Assembly (NCBI RefSeq): GCF_000222705.1
Contig: NZ_AFUB01000053.1
Span: 1 to 64,000, forward strand
DNA: 64,000 nt
Direction: 5' to 3'
From: Streptococcus mitis bv. 2 str. SK95
GTDB taxonomy: Bacteria; Bacillota; Bacilli; Lactobacillales; Streptococcaceae
In this document: positions 47,021-56,869 of the stretch, piece by piece
How positions within the stretch are numbered: position 1 is the first letter of the stretch
Layout: the number at the start of each line of letters is the position of its first letter
Made by a program: the position numbers and the translations under genes
Notes under the pieces: generated by a model
The model's input: the letters and a program-made list of their open reading frames with translations, nothing else
Told to the model about the DNA's origin: nothing
The model's database searches: none

Positions 47021-49237
47021 ATGCCGAAAGAAGTGAATTTGACGGGCGATGAGGTTGTCGCTTTAACGCAAAAATATTTATCGAAAGAAGATGTTGCTTT
47101 TGTACATAAAGCCTTGGTTTACGCAGTTGAATGCCATAGTGGTCAATACCGTAAATCTGGCGAGCCCTATATTATTCATCCCATTCAGGTGGCAGGGATT
47201 TTAGCCAAGCTTAAGCTAGATGCCGTAACCGTTGCCTGTGGTTTTTTGCATGATGTGGTTGAGGACACGGAGGCAACGCTGGATGATTTGGAGCGAGAGT
47301 TCGGTCATGATGTTCGGATTATCGTTGATGGGGTGACAAAGCTCGGTAAGGTAGAGTACAAATCGATCGAGGAGCAATTAGCGGAAAATCACCGCAAGAT
47401 GCTCATGGCCATGTCTGAGGATATTCGCGTTATCTTGGTTAAACTGTCTGACCGCTTGCATAACATGAGAACGCTTAACCACCTACGAAAAGACAAGCAA
47501 GAGCGTATCTCCAGAGAAACCATGGAAATCTATGCACCGCTTGCTCATCGTCTGGGTATTTCCAGCGTCAAGTGGGAGTTAGAAGACCTGTCCTTCCGCT
47601 ATCTCAATCCAACTGAGTTTTACAAGATCACTCACATGATGAAGGAAAAACGCAGAGAGCGTGAGGCTTTGGTCGATGAAGTAGTAACCAAGTTAGAGGA
47701 CTACACTTCCGAACGCAATCTAAAAGGGAAAATCTACGGCCGTCCCAAGCATATCTACTCTATCTATCGCAAGATGCAGGATAAGAAGAAACGCTTTGAG
47801 GAGATTTATGACCTGATTGCCATTCGCTGTATCCTAGAGACTCATAGCGATGTCTATGCCATGCTTGGCTATGTACATGAACTTTGGAAACCCATGCCAG
47901 GGCGTTTTAAAGATTATATTGCCAACAGGAAGGCCAATGGTTACCAGTCTATCCATACGACTGTCTATGGACCAAAAGGGCCGATTGAATTCCAGATTCG
48001 TACCAAAGAAATGCACGAAGTGGCTGAGTACGGGGTAGCAGCTCACTGGGCCTATAAGAAAGGCATTAAAGGTCAGGTCAACAGCAAAGAGTCTGCGATT
48101 GGTATGAACTGGATCAAGGAAATGATGGAATTACAGGACCAGGCTGACGATGCCAAGGAATTTGTCGAGTCCGTTAAGGAAGAGTATCTGGCGGAGGAGA
48201 TTTACGTCTTTACTCCAGATGGTGCAGTTCGTTCACTTCCGAAAGATTCAGGCCCGATCGACTTTGCCTATGAAATCCATACCAAAGTCGGTGAAAAAGC
48301 GACTGGTGCCAAGGTCAATGGCCGTATGGTTCCGCTGACAACCAAGCTCAAAACTGGGGATCAGGTCGAAATTGTAACCAACCCCAATTCTTTTGGCCCG
48401 AGTCGTGACTGGCTCAACATGGTTAAGACCAGCAAGGCGCGCAACAAGATTCGTCAGTTCTTTAAAAACCAAGACAAGGAATTGTCTGTTAATAAGGGAC
48501 GCGAACTGCTGATTAATCAGCTCCAAGAGAATTGCTATGTGGCTAATAAGTATATGGACAAGCGGCACATGGACCAAGTCCTTCAAAAGACCAGCTACAA
48601 GACAGAAGACTCCCTCTTTGCTGCTATTGGTTTTGGAGAAATCAGTGCTACTACCGTCTTTAACCGTCTGACTGAAAAGGAACGCCGTGAGGAGGAACGT
48701 GCCAAAGCTAGGGCAGAGGCTGATGAGTTAGTTAAGGGTGGTGAGGTTAAGGTTGAGAATAAGGAGAAGCTCAAGGTCAAGCATGAGGGCGGTGTGGTCA
48801 TTGAAGGCGCCTCAGGTCTCCTAGTTCGGATTGCTAAGTGTTGTAATCCAGTGCCGGGTGACAACATTGTCGGCTACATCACCAAGGGGCGTGGTGTGGC
48901 TATTCACCGTGTGGACTGTATGAACCTTCGCGCCCAAGAAAACTACGAACAACGTCTCCTTGATGTGGAATGGGAAGATCAATTCTCAAGCAAGGAATAT
49001 ATTGCCCACATCGATATCTACGGCCTCAACCGTACAGGTCTCTTAAATGATGTTCTGCAAGTTCTTTCCAACACAGCTAAGAATATCTCAACCGTTAACG
49101 CCCAACCAACCAAGGATATGAAATTTGCTAATATCCATGTGTCCTTTGGAATCTCAAATCTCTCAACTCTAACGACAGTAGTTGATAAGATTAAAAGTGT
49201 GCCAGAAGTCTACTCTGTCAAACGGACCAACGGCTAA
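47021..49237 (+). CDS. rsh: Bifunctional (p)ppGpp synthetase/hydrolase
   Basis: Long RelA/SpoT homologue controlling the stringent response. The 738-aa protein has the HD hydrolase domain (CGFLHDVVEDTEAT, about 70), synthetase domain (GRPKHIYSIYRKM; RFKDYIANRKANGYQSIHT), TGS domain (IYVFTPDGAVRSLP), a zinc-finger/helical region with CCNPVPGD, and a C-terminal ACT domain. Both catalytic halves look intact. dtd follows 18 bp later, the common order in streptococci. Confidence 0.96.
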   Translation: MPKEVNLTGDEVVALTQKYLSKEDVAFVHKALVYAVECHSGQYRKSGEPYIIHPIQVAGILAKLKLDAVTVACGFLHDVVEDTEATLDDLEREFGHDVRIIVDGVTKLGKVEYKSIEEQLAENHRKMLMAMSEDIRVILVKLSDRLHNMRTLNHLRKDKQERISRETMEIYAPLAHRLGISSVKWELEDLSFRYLNPTEFYKITHMMKEKRREREALVDEVVTKLEDYTSERNLKGKIYGRPKHIYSIYRKMQDKKKRFEEIYDLIAIRCILETHSDVYAMLGYVHELWKPMPGRFKDYIANRKANGYQSIHTTVYGPKGPIEFQIRTKEMHEVAEYGVAAHWAYKKGIKGQVNSKESAIGMNWIKEMMELQDQADDAKEFVESVKEEYLAEEIYVFTPDGAVRSLPKDSGPIDFAYEIHTKVGEKATGAKVNGRMVPLTTKLKTGDQVEIVTNPNSFGPSRDWLNMVKTSKARNKIRQFFKNQDKELSVNKGRELLINQLQENCYVANKYMDKRHMDQVLQKTSYKTEDSLFAAIGFGEISATTVFNRLTEKERREEERAKARAEADELVKGGEVKVENKEKLKVKHEGGVVIEGASGLLVRIAKCCNPVPGDNIVGYITKGRGVAIHRVDCMNLRAQENYEQRLLDVEWEDQFSSKEYIAHIDIYGLNRTGLLNDVLQVLSNTAKNISTVNAQPTKDMKFANIHVSFGISNLSTLTTVVDKIKSVPEVYSVKRTNG

Positions 49238-49255
49238 GATCTAGAAAGGATTTTT

Positions 49256-49699
49256 ATGAAAATCGTCGTTCAACGAGTCAAGAAAGCTCAAGTGAGTATT
49301 GAAGGTCAGGTTCAGGGAAAAATCAATCAAGGGCTTTTATTGCTGGTCGGTGTAGGCCCAGGGGACCAAGAGGAGGATCTGGATTACGCAGTCCGAAAGC
49401 TTGTCAATATGCGGATTTTTTCAGATGCAGAAGGCAAGATGAATCTGTCTATTAAGGATATTGGGGGCGAAATCCTTTCTATTTCTCAGTTTACCCTCTT
49501 TGCAGATACTAAGAAGGGCAATCGTCCAGCCTTTACAGGTGCAGCTAAGCCGGATATGGCAGCTGACTTCTATGACGCTTTCAATCAAAAACTGGCTCAG
49601 GAAGTACCTGTTCAGACAGGTATCTTTGGAGCAGATATGCAGGTTGAACTGGTCAATGACGGACCAGTCACCATTATCCTTGATACAAAAAATAGATAA
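49256..49699 (+). CDS. dtd: D-aminoacyl-tRNA deacylase
   Basis: Removes D-amino acids mischarged on tRNA. The 147-aa length is standard. The conserved N-terminus [17 protein letters not shown], the [10 protein letters not shown] active site and the [12 protein letters not shown]-terminus are all present. AGAAAGGA ribosome binding site; in operon with rsh. Confidence 0.96.
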   Translation: MKIVVQRVKKAQVSIEGQVQGKINQGLLLLVGVGPGDQEEDLDYAVRKLVNMRIFSDAEGKMNLSIKDIGGEILSISQFTLFADTKKGNRPAFTGAAKPDMAADFYDAFNQKLAQEVPVQTGIFGADMQVELVNDGPVTIILDTKNR

Positions 49700-49700
49700 G

Positions 49701-49728
49701 AAAACCAAGCCCAGCTGGCTTGGTTTTT
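49701..49728. terminator. Terminator between dtd and the minus-strand membrane gene
   Basis: Eleven-base stem AAAACCAAGCC / GGCTTGGTTTT, loop CAGCT. A-runs and T-runs flank both sides, so it may serve both strands. Confidence 0.9.
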
Positions 49729-49730
49729 GT

Positions 49731-50144
49731 TTAGAAACAATCCCATAAAGAAATGTGTTTGTCGTAAAAGTCTGGATAGTTTTCTCTTATGTGGCTAGCC
49801 ATTATATAATAAAAAGTAGAATGGCAAGAAGTGACGATTGGCATAAGAGAGGAAAATCGCTGAGAACTAGTGAAGGCTAAAAGGACAAATAATAGAAAGT
49901 CAATGGTGAGAACCCCTAAATAGTAGAAGCGAATCTTTTTATTGATTTGAGGATAAATCTCAGGGAAATGATGTTTGAGTCGGAAGACCAAGCGAAATAG
50001 CAGTAGTCCCTGAGCAAGGATGAAAATAAAGCCAGAGAGTAGCATCCACTCTACAGAGGGATCGGTTTTGGAGATAAAAATTGCTAATAGTAGCAAATCA
50101 CTGAGTGCAATGGCTACAAAATGAATTCTAAAGAGCTTTTTCAT
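49731..50144 (-). CDS. Small membrane protein, function unknown
   Basis: A 137-aa protein with four predicted helices (about 7-23, 33-52, 72-90 and 101-115). No family was recognised. It is transcribed on the minus strand; an AGGAGG-like site precedes the start (complement of CCTCCCT). It is separated from psaR by about 100 bp and shows no motif that would suggest a role. Confidence 0.6.
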   Translation of the reverse strand: MKKLFRIHFVAIALSDLLLLAIFISKTDPSVEWMLLSGFIFILAQGLLLFRLVFRLKHHFPEIYPQINKKIRFYYLGVLTIDFLLFVLLAFTSSQRFSSLMPIVTSCHSTFYYIMASHIRENYPDFYDKHISLWDCF

Positions 50145-50251
50145 AGGAAAACCTCCCTCTTTTATCTAACTTCATTTTACAACAAACGAATGGGACTTAC
50201 AACTAAAATAATGAAAAATCCCTGAGAGGGATTTCTTTCAGGAATAAGGGG

Positions 50252-50902
50252 TTAGTTGATTTTTTCGACATAGAGTTGTTTGGCGATATCGATGCTAACT
50301 TGGAGGTCTTCACCTTTGTTGACCAGTGTAAAAGTATTGGAAAAATTATCAAACTGTTTGACTTGGAGTTGGTCACCGATATGAATTTCATGCTTTTCTA
50401 AGTATTTGAGTAGATCAAAGCTATCATGAACCCGAGTCAGGAGATAGTTACCGGCTTCTTTGGTATCTGCTAGAGGTAGGTTGTTAATTTCGACCAAGAG
50501 CTCTCCCTTGGCTGGGATGGTTCCTCCGTGGGGGCAGGTTTTAGGAAAGCCCAGTAGTTTATCCAGTCTCTCTACGAAGAGGTCGGATACAGTGTGCTCT
50601 AGGACCTCAGCTTCCTCATGGATTTGATCGCTGGTATAATCTAGATGGTGAACTAGAAAGACTTCAATCAAACGGTGTTTACGATAAAGCTCAGAGACCA
50701 GTTTGAGGCCAATATCTGTCAATAGATAGCCATTCTCCTTGTCCTTGAGGATGAGATTTTCACTTTTCATGCGTTTGATCATCTCTGTTACGGCAGGTGG
50801 AGAGACCTGCATACGGGCAGCAATTTCTTTATTGGTGATTTTTTGCATTTCCGTACCGATTTCATAAATACATTTTAGGTAGTCTTCTTTATTTGGCGTC
50901 AT
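50252..50902 (-). CDS. psaR: Manganese-responsive DtxR/MntR-family repressor
   Basis: Metal-dependent repressor of the psa manganese genes. The 216-aa protein has a winged HTH (NKEIAARMQVSPPAVTEMIKR), a dimerisation/metal domain with HHLDYTSDQIHEEAEVLEH and CPHGG, and a C-terminal SH3-like domain. The start at 50902 (MTPNKEDYL) has AGAGGAA six bases upstream; a longer frame to 50929 adds nine basic residues without a ribosome binding site. It lies beside tpxD and psaBCA as in pneumococcus. A candidate operator is at 54171. Confidence 0.92.
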   Translation of the reverse strand: MTPNKEDYLKCIYEIGTEMQKITNKEIAARMQVSPPAVTEMIKRMKSENLILKDKENGYLLTDIGLKLVSELYRKHRLIEVFLVHHLDYTSDQIHEEAEVLEHTVSDLFVERLDKLLGFPKTCPHGGTIPAKGELLVEINNLPLADTKEAGNYLLTRVHDSFDLLKYLEKHEIHIGDQLQVKQFDNFSNTFTLVNKGEDLQVSIDIAKQLYVEKIN

Positions 50903-50931
50903 TCGTTTCCTCTTGTCTTTTCTCTCCATCT

Positions 50932-50940
50932 AGTATATCA
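50932..50940 (-). promoter_or_regulatory. Extended -10 promoter of psaR
   Basis: TGATATACT on the minus strand, 30 bp upstream of the psaR start and just after the tpxD terminator. Confidence 0.5.
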
Positions 50941-50962
50941 AAAAAAGCTAGATTTCTCTAGC
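50941..50962 (-). terminator. tpxD terminator
   Basis: GCTAGA / TCTAGC stem followed by seven T on the minus strand. Confidence 0.75.
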
Positions 50963-50985
50963 CTTCTGCCATAATGGCTTTGATT

Positions 50986-51480
50986 TTAATCCAGTTCTTT
51001 AACAGCGGCAATAGCAGCTTCAAAGTCTGGTTCCGTGTTGATGTTGTCAACGTATTCTACGTAACGGATGACATTATCAGTGTCGAGAACAAAGACAGCA
51101 CGCGCAAGGAGATGCCATTCGTTGATCAAGAGGGCATAATCGCGCCCGAAAGAATGGTCAAAGTAGTCTGAAAGCATGATGGCATTGTCAAGGCCTTCAG
51201 CCCCACACCAGCGTCCTTGGGCAAATGGTAGGTCCATAGAAACGGTAAGAACGACGGTGTTGTCGAGGTTGGCTAGTTCTTGGTTGAATCGACGTGTTTG
51301 CGTTGAGCAGATACCAGTATCGATAGAAGGGACAACACTCAAGACTTTTTTCTTTCCATCAAAGTCAGCTAGCGTTTTTTTAGAGAGATCTGTTGTCGTA
51401 AGAGAAAAGTCAAGTGCCTTGTCTCCGACTTGCAGTTGTTTACCTGTAAAGGTTACAGGATTTCCGAGAAAAGTGGTCAT
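50986..51480 (-). CDS. tpxD: Thiol peroxidase
   Basis: Peroxiredoxin of the Tpx group that removes hydrogen peroxide, 164 aa. The peroxidatic cysteine is in [17 protein letters not shown]. The N-terminal [20 protein letters not shown] fits the family. In pneumococcus the same gene (psaD/tpxD) sits beside psaBCA, which links manganese uptake to oxidative stress defence in these peroxide producers. It has its own promoter (TTGGAA, 18 bp, TAAAAT at 51537-51508). Confidence 0.94.
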   Translation of the reverse strand: MTTFLGNPVTFTGKQLQVGDKALDFSLTTTDLSKKTLADFDGKKKVLSVVPSIDTGICSTQTRRFNQELANLDNTVVLTVSMDLPFAQGRWCGAEGLDNAIMLSDYFDHSFGRDYALLINEWHLLARAVFVLDTDNVIRYVEYVDNINTEPDFEAAIAAVKELD

Positions 51481-51507
51481 GAAACTACTCCATTCCTTTT
51501 TTCTTTT

Positions 51508-51537
51508 ATTTTACCGAGAATTGTCAGATTTTTCCAA
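51508..51537 (-). promoter_or_regulatory. Promoter of tpxD
   Basis: Minus strand TTGGAA, 18-bp spacer, TAAAAT, ending 28 bp before the tpxD start. Confidence 0.5.
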
Positions 51538-51562
51538 TGATTTGACTGGAAATTAAGCGATA

Positions 51563-51597
51563 AAAAAACGCCTGTTCACGTGAGAACGACGTTTTTT
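51563..51597 (-). terminator. psaBCA operon terminator
   Basis: Outer AAAAAACG / CGTTTTTT with inner GTTC / GAAC pairing, between psaA and tpxD. It is nearly symmetrical; the T-run serves the minus strand. Confidence 0.8.
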
Positions 51598-51603
51598 AAT
51601 GGA

Positions 51604-52536
51604 TTATTTAGACAAACCTTCAGCGATCTTGTCGAGGTTGTATTTCATCATGCTGTAGTAGCTGTCGCCTTCTTTCCCTTCTTCAGCGATTGAGTCAGTA
51701 AAGATTTGTGCGTAGATTGGGATGTTTGTGTCTTGTGAAACAGTCTTCATTGGACGGTCATCGACACTTGATTCAACAAAGAGTGATGGAACTTTTGTTT
51801 GGCGAAGTTTTTCAACCAAGGTCTTGATTTGTTCAGGTGTACCTTCTTCTTCCGTGTTGATTTCCCAGATATAGGCACTTGGAACTCCGTAAGCCTTAGA
51901 GAAGTATTTGAAGCATCCTTCGCTGGTTACGATGAGTTTCTTTTCAGCAGGGATATTGTTAAATTTCTCTTTGGCTTCCTTGTCCAGTTTGTCTAGTTTT
52001 TCAGTATAGTCTTTGAGATTTTTTTCGTAGAATTCCTTGTTGCTAGGATCCTTAGCAATCAGCTGTTTAGCGATGTTCTTTGCATAAATCATCCCATTTT
52101 CAAGGTTGAGCCAAGCGTGTGGATCTTCTTTGCCTTTCTCGTTTTGACCTTCGAGGTAGATGATGTCTACGCCGTCGCTAACTGCAAAGTAGTCCTTGTT
52201 CTCAGTTTTCTTGGCATTTTCAACCAATTTGGTAAACCAAGCATTGCCACCAGTTTCAAGATTGATTCCGTTATAGAAAATCAAATCAGCTTGAGAAGTT
52301 TTCTTAACGTCTTCAGGAAGAGGTTCGTATTCGTGTGGGTCTTGACCAACAGGAACGATACTGTGAAGATCAATCTTGTCACCAGCGATATTCTTGGTAA
52401 TATCAGCGATGATAGAGTTAGTTGCTACAACCTTTAGTTTTTGGTTTGTAGATGCTGTATCTTTTTTCCCGCTAGCACAGGCAGCTAATCCAATGATAGA
52501 AAGAAAAAGAACAAGCAAAGTACCTAATTTTTTCAT
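51604..52536 (-). CDS. psaA: Manganese-binding lipoprotein of the Psa ABC transporter
   Basis: Extracellular solute-binding lipoprotein (cluster A-1), 310 aa. It has a lipoprotein signal peptide with lipobox LAACAS, the first metal histidine in [14 protein letters not shown], the second in [13 protein letters not shown], and the later Glu/Asp ligands in [15 protein letters not shown] and FTDSIAEEG. It delivers manganese to PsaBC. In pathogenic relatives it is also a surface antigen linked to adhesion. It is last in the psaB-psaC-psaA operon. Confidence 0.96.
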   Translation of the reverse strand: MKKLGTLLVLFLSIIGLAACASGKKDTASTNQKLKVVATNSIIADITKNIAGDKIDLHSIVPVGQDPHEYEPLPEDVKKTSQADLIFYNGINLETGGNAWFTKLVENAKKTENKDYFAVSDGVDIIYLEGQNEKGKEDPHAWLNLENGMIYAKNIAKQLIAKDPSNKEFYEKNLKDYTEKLDKLDKEAKEKFNNIPAEKKLIVTSEGCFKYFSKAYGVPSAYIWEINTEEEGTPEQIKTLVEKLRQTKVPSLFVESSVDDRPMKTVSQDTNIPIYAQIFTDSIAEEGKEGDSYYSMMKYNLDKIAEGLSK

Positions 52537-52562
52537 TAGATTCCTCCAGAAGGGTTTCCCCG

Positions 52563-53411
52563 TTATTTAATGATTTTTTTGTTTTTCAGTTTCAAGTATC
52601 GTTGCTTAGGAGAGATAAAGAAACTGATTAGAAAGAAGCTGGCGGATGTGAGCACGATGCTGGATCCTGCTGCGAGATTGAAACTATAGCCGATAAAGAG
52701 CCCTACAACAGAAGCCAGAGCTCCTAGGCCTGATGAAAGAAAAATCATGCTCTTTAGGCTATTAGCATAAAGGTAAGCCGTCGCAGCTGGGGTGATCAAC
52801 ATGGCCACGATAAGAATGGTTCCAACACTTTGCATGGCAGTGACTGACACAAGGGTCAAGAGCACCATGAGCAGATAGTGGTAGAAATTAACGGGCATTC
52901 CCATGGCTTTAGCCAGAAGCTCGTCAAAGGATGTAATCAATAGTTGTTTAAAGAAAATCCCGATAATCAAGAGAATCAATGCCCCCATACCAATGGTAAT
53001 CCACATGTCTGTATCTTGGACAGCGAGGATATTCCCAAAAAGGATATGGAAGAGGTCTGTCGAACTCTTGGCAACACTAATCAAGATGACACCTAAGGCT
53101 AAGAAAGATGAAAAGGTAATACCAATGGCAGTGTCACTCTTGATGATAGAGTTTCCCTTGATGTAGGTAATGATGATGGAAGCCATCAAACCAAAGATGA
53201 TCGCTCCAATAAAGAAATCAATTCCCAGAATAAAGGAAAGGGCTACGCCAGGCAAAACTGCGTGAGAGATGGCATCTCCCATGAGAGACATTCCACGCAG
53301 GATGATAAAACATCCCACAGCTCCAGCAACGACTCCGATGACAATAGCTGTGATCAAGGCGTTTTGTAGGAAATGGAAATTTTGCAATCCATCGATAAAT
53401 TCTGCTATCAT
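52563..53411 (-). CDS. psaC: Manganese ABC transporter permease
   Basis: ABC-3 family membrane subunit of 282 aa with about eight or nine helices (for example [40 protein letters not shown]). The coupling segment [10 protein letters not shown] and [10 protein letters not shown] match metal permeases. Its start overlaps the end of psaB by 4 bp. Confidence 0.94.
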   Translation of the reverse strand: MIAEFIDGLQNFHFLQNALITAIVIGVVAGAVGCFIILRGMSLMGDAISHAVLPGVALSFILGIDFFIGAIIFGLMASIIITYIKGNSIIKSDTAIGITFSSFLALGVILISVAKSSTDLFHILFGNILAVQDTDMWITIGMGALILLIIGIFFKQLLITSFDELLAKAMGMPVNFYHYLLMVLLTLVSVTAMQSVGTILIVAMLITPAATAYLYANSLKSMIFLSSGLGALASVVGLFIGYSFNLAAGSSIVLTSASFFLISFFISPKQRYLKLKNKKIIK

Positions 53412-54130
53412 AGGTCACCTCCATTGAAAAAGAGTTTGTTACCGTAGGCCTTTTTGAGATTGGCCTCGGTAAAGGTTTCTTCGGTCGGACCAAGGTCTAT
53501 TAATTCTCGATTGAGAAGCAAAACTTGGTCGAAATAATGGGGGACTTTACTGAGGTCATGATGGACGATGAGAACTGTTTTACCAGCTTTTTTAAGGTCT
53601 CTCAGCGTATTCATGATAATCTCTTCACTAACCGAGTCAATCCCGACAAAAGGCTCATCTAAAAAGATGTAGTCAGCTTCCTGCACTAAGCAACGGGCAA
53701 TCAACACACGTTGAAATTGTCCTCCTGAGAGCTGGCTGATTTGGCGATCAGCATAGTCTGAGAGCCCAACGATTTCAAGTGCATCTGCCACTTTTTTCCA
53801 GTGGCTGGCTTTTAAGGTGTGAAAGAGCGGTATGGATGGATAGAGTCCCAGAGAGACACATTCCTTGACCTTGATAGGAAAATTGTAGTCGATATGGATT
53901 TTTTGCTCGACATAGGCAACTCGATTTAAAGATTTCTTGACTTCTTTGTCGTCGAGAAAGGCCTGACCTTCATGTGGGATAATTCCCAACATACCTTTTA
54001 ATAAAGTTGATTTTCCAGCACCATTTGGACCAATAATTCCGGTAATCGTTGGTCCTTGGAGCACTAGTGAAATATCCTTTAGTGCCAACGTTTCTTTGTA
54101 GGAGACGCTGAGGTGTTCAATACGTATCAT
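53408..54130 (-). CDS. psaB: Manganese ABC transporter ATP-binding protein
   Basis: ATPase of the Psa transporter, 240 aa. Walker [13 protein letters not shown], signature [15 protein letters not shown] and Walker [13 protein letters not shown] are clear. The start at 54130 (MIRIEHLSV) has GGAGG about eight bases upstream. A longer frame to 54163 would extend over the -10 region and is unlikely. Confidence 0.94.
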   Translation of the reverse strand: MIRIEHLSVSYKETLALKDISLVLQGPTITGIIGPNGAGKSTLLKGMLGIIPHEGQAFLDDKEVKKSLNRVAYVEQKIHIDYNFPIKVKECVSLGLYPSIPLFHTLKASHWKKVADALEIVGLSDYADRQISQLSGGQFQRVLIARCLVQEADYIFLDEPFVGIDSVSEEIIMNTLRDLKKAGKTVLIVHHDLSKVPHYFDQVLLLNRELIDLGPTEETFTEANLKKAYGNKLFFNGGDL

Positions 54131-54154
54131 AACAAATTCCTCCCTCCCGTATTT

Positions 54155-54183
54155 AATATACATTAAAAAAAAAATTAAGTCAA
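54155..54183 (-). promoter_or_regulatory. Promoter of psaBCA
   Basis: Minus strand TTGACT, 17-bp spacer, TATATT. The -35 lies inside the PsaR-type palindrome. Confidence 0.75.
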
Positions 54184-54192
54184 GTTAATTTT
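54171..54192. promoter_or_regulatory. Candidate PsaR operator
   Basis: Perfect 8-bp inverted repeat AAAATTAA-GTCAAG-TTAATTTT covering the psaB -35, matching the style of streptococcal DtxR-family manganese operators. Confidence 0.75.
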
Positions 54193-54308
54193 AAAAAATT
54201 TAATAAAATAACAATAAAATGAAAGATACAAGAAATTTATTTTTGATTGCATTCCCTAGATTTTTTTGCTAAGCTAGGAATAAGTGAAAATATGAAAGCG
54301 AGAACAAG

Positions 54309-56201
54309 ATGACACGTTATCAAGACGATTTTTATGATGCAATCAATGGCGAATGGGAAAAAACAGCTGTGATTCCAGCTGATAAATCTCGAACAGGTGG
54401 TTTTATTGACCTAGACGAGGAAATTGAAGAGTTGATGCTAGCGACTACGGACAAGTGGTTGGCAGGTGAGGATGTCCCAGAGGATGCTATCCTCGCAAAC
54501 TTTGTTAAGTACCATCGTATGGTACGTGATTTTGACAAGAGAGAAGCAGATGGGATCAAGCCTGTCCTTCCTCTACTCAAGGAGTACCAAGACTTGGAGA
54601 GCTTTGCAGATTTTACCAGCAAACTGGCAGAGTTTGAACTAGCAGGGAAGCCAAACTTCCTTCCATTTGGAGTATCACCAGACTTTATGGATGCCAGAAC
54701 CAATGTTCTCTGGGCCAGTGCTCCAGGAACTATCTTGCCAGATACAACCTACTACGCTGAAGACCATCCTCAGCGTGAGGAGCTTTTGACTCTTTGGAAG
54801 GAAAGTACCACAAATCTTCTCAAAGCCTATGATTTTTCAGATGAGGAAATCGCAGATTTAATAGAGAAACGATTGGAATTGGACCGTCGCATTGCAGCGG
54901 TGGTGCTTTCTAACGAAGAAAGTTCAGAATATGCCAAACTCTACCATCCATACGCTTATGAAGATTTCAAGAAATTTGCTCCTGCCCTACCTTTGGATGA
55001 TTTCTTCCAACAGGTGATTGGACAAACGCCAGACAAGGTCATCGTAGATGAAGAACGTTTCTGGCAAGCAGCAGACCAATTCTATAGTGAAGAAGCGTGG
55101 CCTCTACTCAAAGCAACCTTGATTTTGGGTGTGGTGAATCTCTCAACAAGCTATCTCACGGATGAGATTCGTGTCCTGTCAGGTGCTTATGGTCGTGCCC
55201 TTTCAGGTGTTCCAGAAGCTCAGGATAAGGTCAAGGCAGCTTATCACTTGGCCCAAGGTCCTTTCAAGCAAGCTCTTGGTCTCTGGTATGCGCATGAAAA
55301 ATTCTCCCCAGAAGCTAAGGCAGACGTAGAGAAAAAAGTAGCGACTATGATTGACGTTTATAAGGAACGCTTGGCTAAGAACGACTGGCTCACACCTGAA
55401 ACGCGAGATAAGGCCATTGTCAAACTCAATGTTATCAAGCCTTATATTGGTTATCCAGAGGAATTGCCAGAACGCTACAAGGACAAAGTAGTAGATGAAA
55501 CTGCCAGTCTCTTTGAGAATGCCCTAGCCTTTGCGCGTGTGGAAATCAAGCACAGCTGGAGCAAGTGGAACCAACCGGTTGATTACAAGGAGTGGGGTAT
55601 GCCAGCTCACATGGTTAATGCCTACTACAATCCTCAGAAGAACTTGATTGTCTTCCCAGCTGCCATTTTACAGGCTCCATTCTATGATTTGCACCAGTCA
55701 TCTTCTGCTAACTACGGTGGTATTGGTGCTGTTATTGCCCACGAGATTTCTCATGCCTTCGACACAAATGGCGCTTCTTTTGATGAAAATGGTAGTCTTA
55801 AGGATTGGTGGACAGAAAGCGACTATGCTGCCTTTAAAGAAAAAACGCAGAAAGTTATCGACCAGTTTGATGGGCAAGAATCTTACGGCGCAACGATTAA
55901 CGGGAAACTAACCGTATCCGAAAACGTTGCCGACTTGGGCGGGATTGCTGCAGCCCTTGAAGCTGCCAAGAGAGAGCCAGACTTCTCAGCCGAAGACTTC
56001 TTCCACAACTTTGCTCGCATCTGGCGCATGAAAGGTCGTCCAGAGTTGATGAAACTCATGGCCAGTGTTGACGTGCACGCGCCAGCTAAACTCCGTGTCA
56101 ACATCCAAGTACCAAACTTCGATGACTTCTTTACAACTTATGATGTCAAAGAAGGCGACGGTATGTGGCGTTCACCAGAGGATCGTGTGATTATTTGGTA
56201 A
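54309..56201 (+). CDS. pepO: M13-family endopeptidase PepO
   Basis: Zinc oligopeptidase of the neprilysin family, 630 aa. The HExxH site is in VIAHEISHAFD, the third zinc ligand in SENVADLGGIAAA, and the substrate-binding motif NAYYNP is also present. No signal peptide is evident, as in pneumococcal PepO, which is nevertheless found at the surface. It is divergent from psaBCA; in pneumococcus the same neighbours occur. The spacing to the psa promoter (about 120 bp) allows shared control. Confidence 0.94.
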   Translation: MTRYQDDFYDAINGEWEKTAVIPADKSRTGGFIDLDEEIEELMLATTDKWLAGEDVPEDAILANFVKYHRMVRDFDKREADGIKPVLPLLKEYQDLESFADFTSKLAEFELAGKPNFLPFGVSPDFMDARTNVLWASAPGTILPDTTYYAEDHPQREELLTLWKESTTNLLKAYDFSDEEIADLIEKRLELDRRIAAVVLSNEESSEYAKLYHPYAYEDFKKFAPALPLDDFFQQVIGQTPDKVIVDEERFWQAADQFYSEEAWPLLKATLILGVVNLSTSYLTDEIRVLSGAYGRALSGVPEAQDKVKAAYHLAQGPFKQALGLWYAHEKFSPEAKADVEKKVATMIDVYKERLAKNDWLTPETRDKAIVKLNVIKPYIGYPEELPERYKDKVVDETASLFENALAFARVEIKHSWSKWNQPVDYKEWGMPAHMVNAYYNPQKNLIVFPAAILQAPFYDLHQSSSANYGGIGAVIAHEISHAFDTNGASFDENGSLKDWWTESDYAAFKEKTQKVIDQFDGQESYGATINGKLTVSENVADLGGIAAALEAAKREPDFSAEDFFHNFARIWRMKGRPELMKLMASVDVHAPAKLRVNIQVPNFDDFFTTYDVKEGDGMWRSPEDRVIIW

Positions 56202-56205
56202 GACT

Positions 56206-56235
56206 AAAACCAAGGATAGCATCCTTGGTTTTTTG
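56206..56235. terminator. Terminator between pepO and the MBL-fold gene
   Basis: Twelve-base stem AAAACCAAGGAT / ATCCTTGGTTTT with a 3-nt loop between convergent genes, so it can act on both strands. Confidence 0.93.
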
Positions 56236-56239
56236 CTTG

Positions 56240-56869
56240 CTAGAAAAAGGGATTGAAGGTCTTTTCGTGAGCGATGGTCGTAGCTGGACCGTGTCCAGGA
56301 TAGACATCGTAGTTAGGAAGAGTAAAGAGTTGCGTCTGAATGCTATGGAGAAGCTGTTCCATACTACCTGTAGGGAGGTCAGTCCGTCCGATGGTCTCGC
56401 GGAAAAGAGCATCTCCAGTCAAGACTAGATGGGCATCAGGAAAGACGAGGGAAACACCACCGATAGAGTGGCCTGGGGTTGGTAGGGCAGTAAAACGGAA
56501 TTCTTCAAGCTGGTATTCTTCATGAAAAACAAAGGTGTGCTCAGCAGGTTTTGAGACCACATCTGCCATATCGTCGTGACGAGGGAGACCGGAGAGATTA
56601 TCTACAGGTGTATAAAGCCAAGATGCTTCACTCTCTGCTACATAAACTGGAGGATTTCCAAAAGTCTCACGCACCAAGTCGAGACTCATAATATGGTCGT
56701 AGTGGGTGTGGGTCAGCAGAATCGCACAGACTTGTTTGTTGATTTTTTCGATAGTCTTGCGAATGGCTTCCCAATGGCTACCTGGGTCAACCACAATCAG
56801 GTGATGGTCTCCCTCTATGTAGTAGGTGTTTTCATAGGCAACAGGATTGACAGTTTTATGGATTTTCAT
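56240..56869 (-). CDS. Metallo-beta-lactamase-fold hydrolase (glyoxalase II-like)
   Basis: A 209-aa protein with the metal motif ILLTHTHYDHIMSLD (HxHxDH), later metal ligands in PTPGHSIGGVSLVF and LTGDALFRETIGRTDLP, and the final VYPGHGPATTIAHEK. This is the glyoxalase II-like/YcbL subgroup. Substrate unknown; thioester hydrolysis is the family norm. Confidence 0.88.
   Translation of the reverse strand: MKIHKTVNPVAYENTYYIEGDHHLIVVDPGSHWEAIRKTIEKINKQVCAILLTHTHYDHIMSLDLVRETFGNPPVYVAESEASWLYTPVDNLSGLPRHDDMADVVSKPAEHTFVFHEEYQLEEFRFTALPTPGHSIGGVSLVFPDAHLVLTGDALFRETIGRTDLPTGSMEQLLHSIQTQLFTLPNYDVYPGHGPATTIAHEKTFNPFF

Noticed and set aside
54131-54163. Longer psaB start
   Set aside because: The extra residues would be encoded over the -10 region; the start at 54130 has GGAGG at good spacing.
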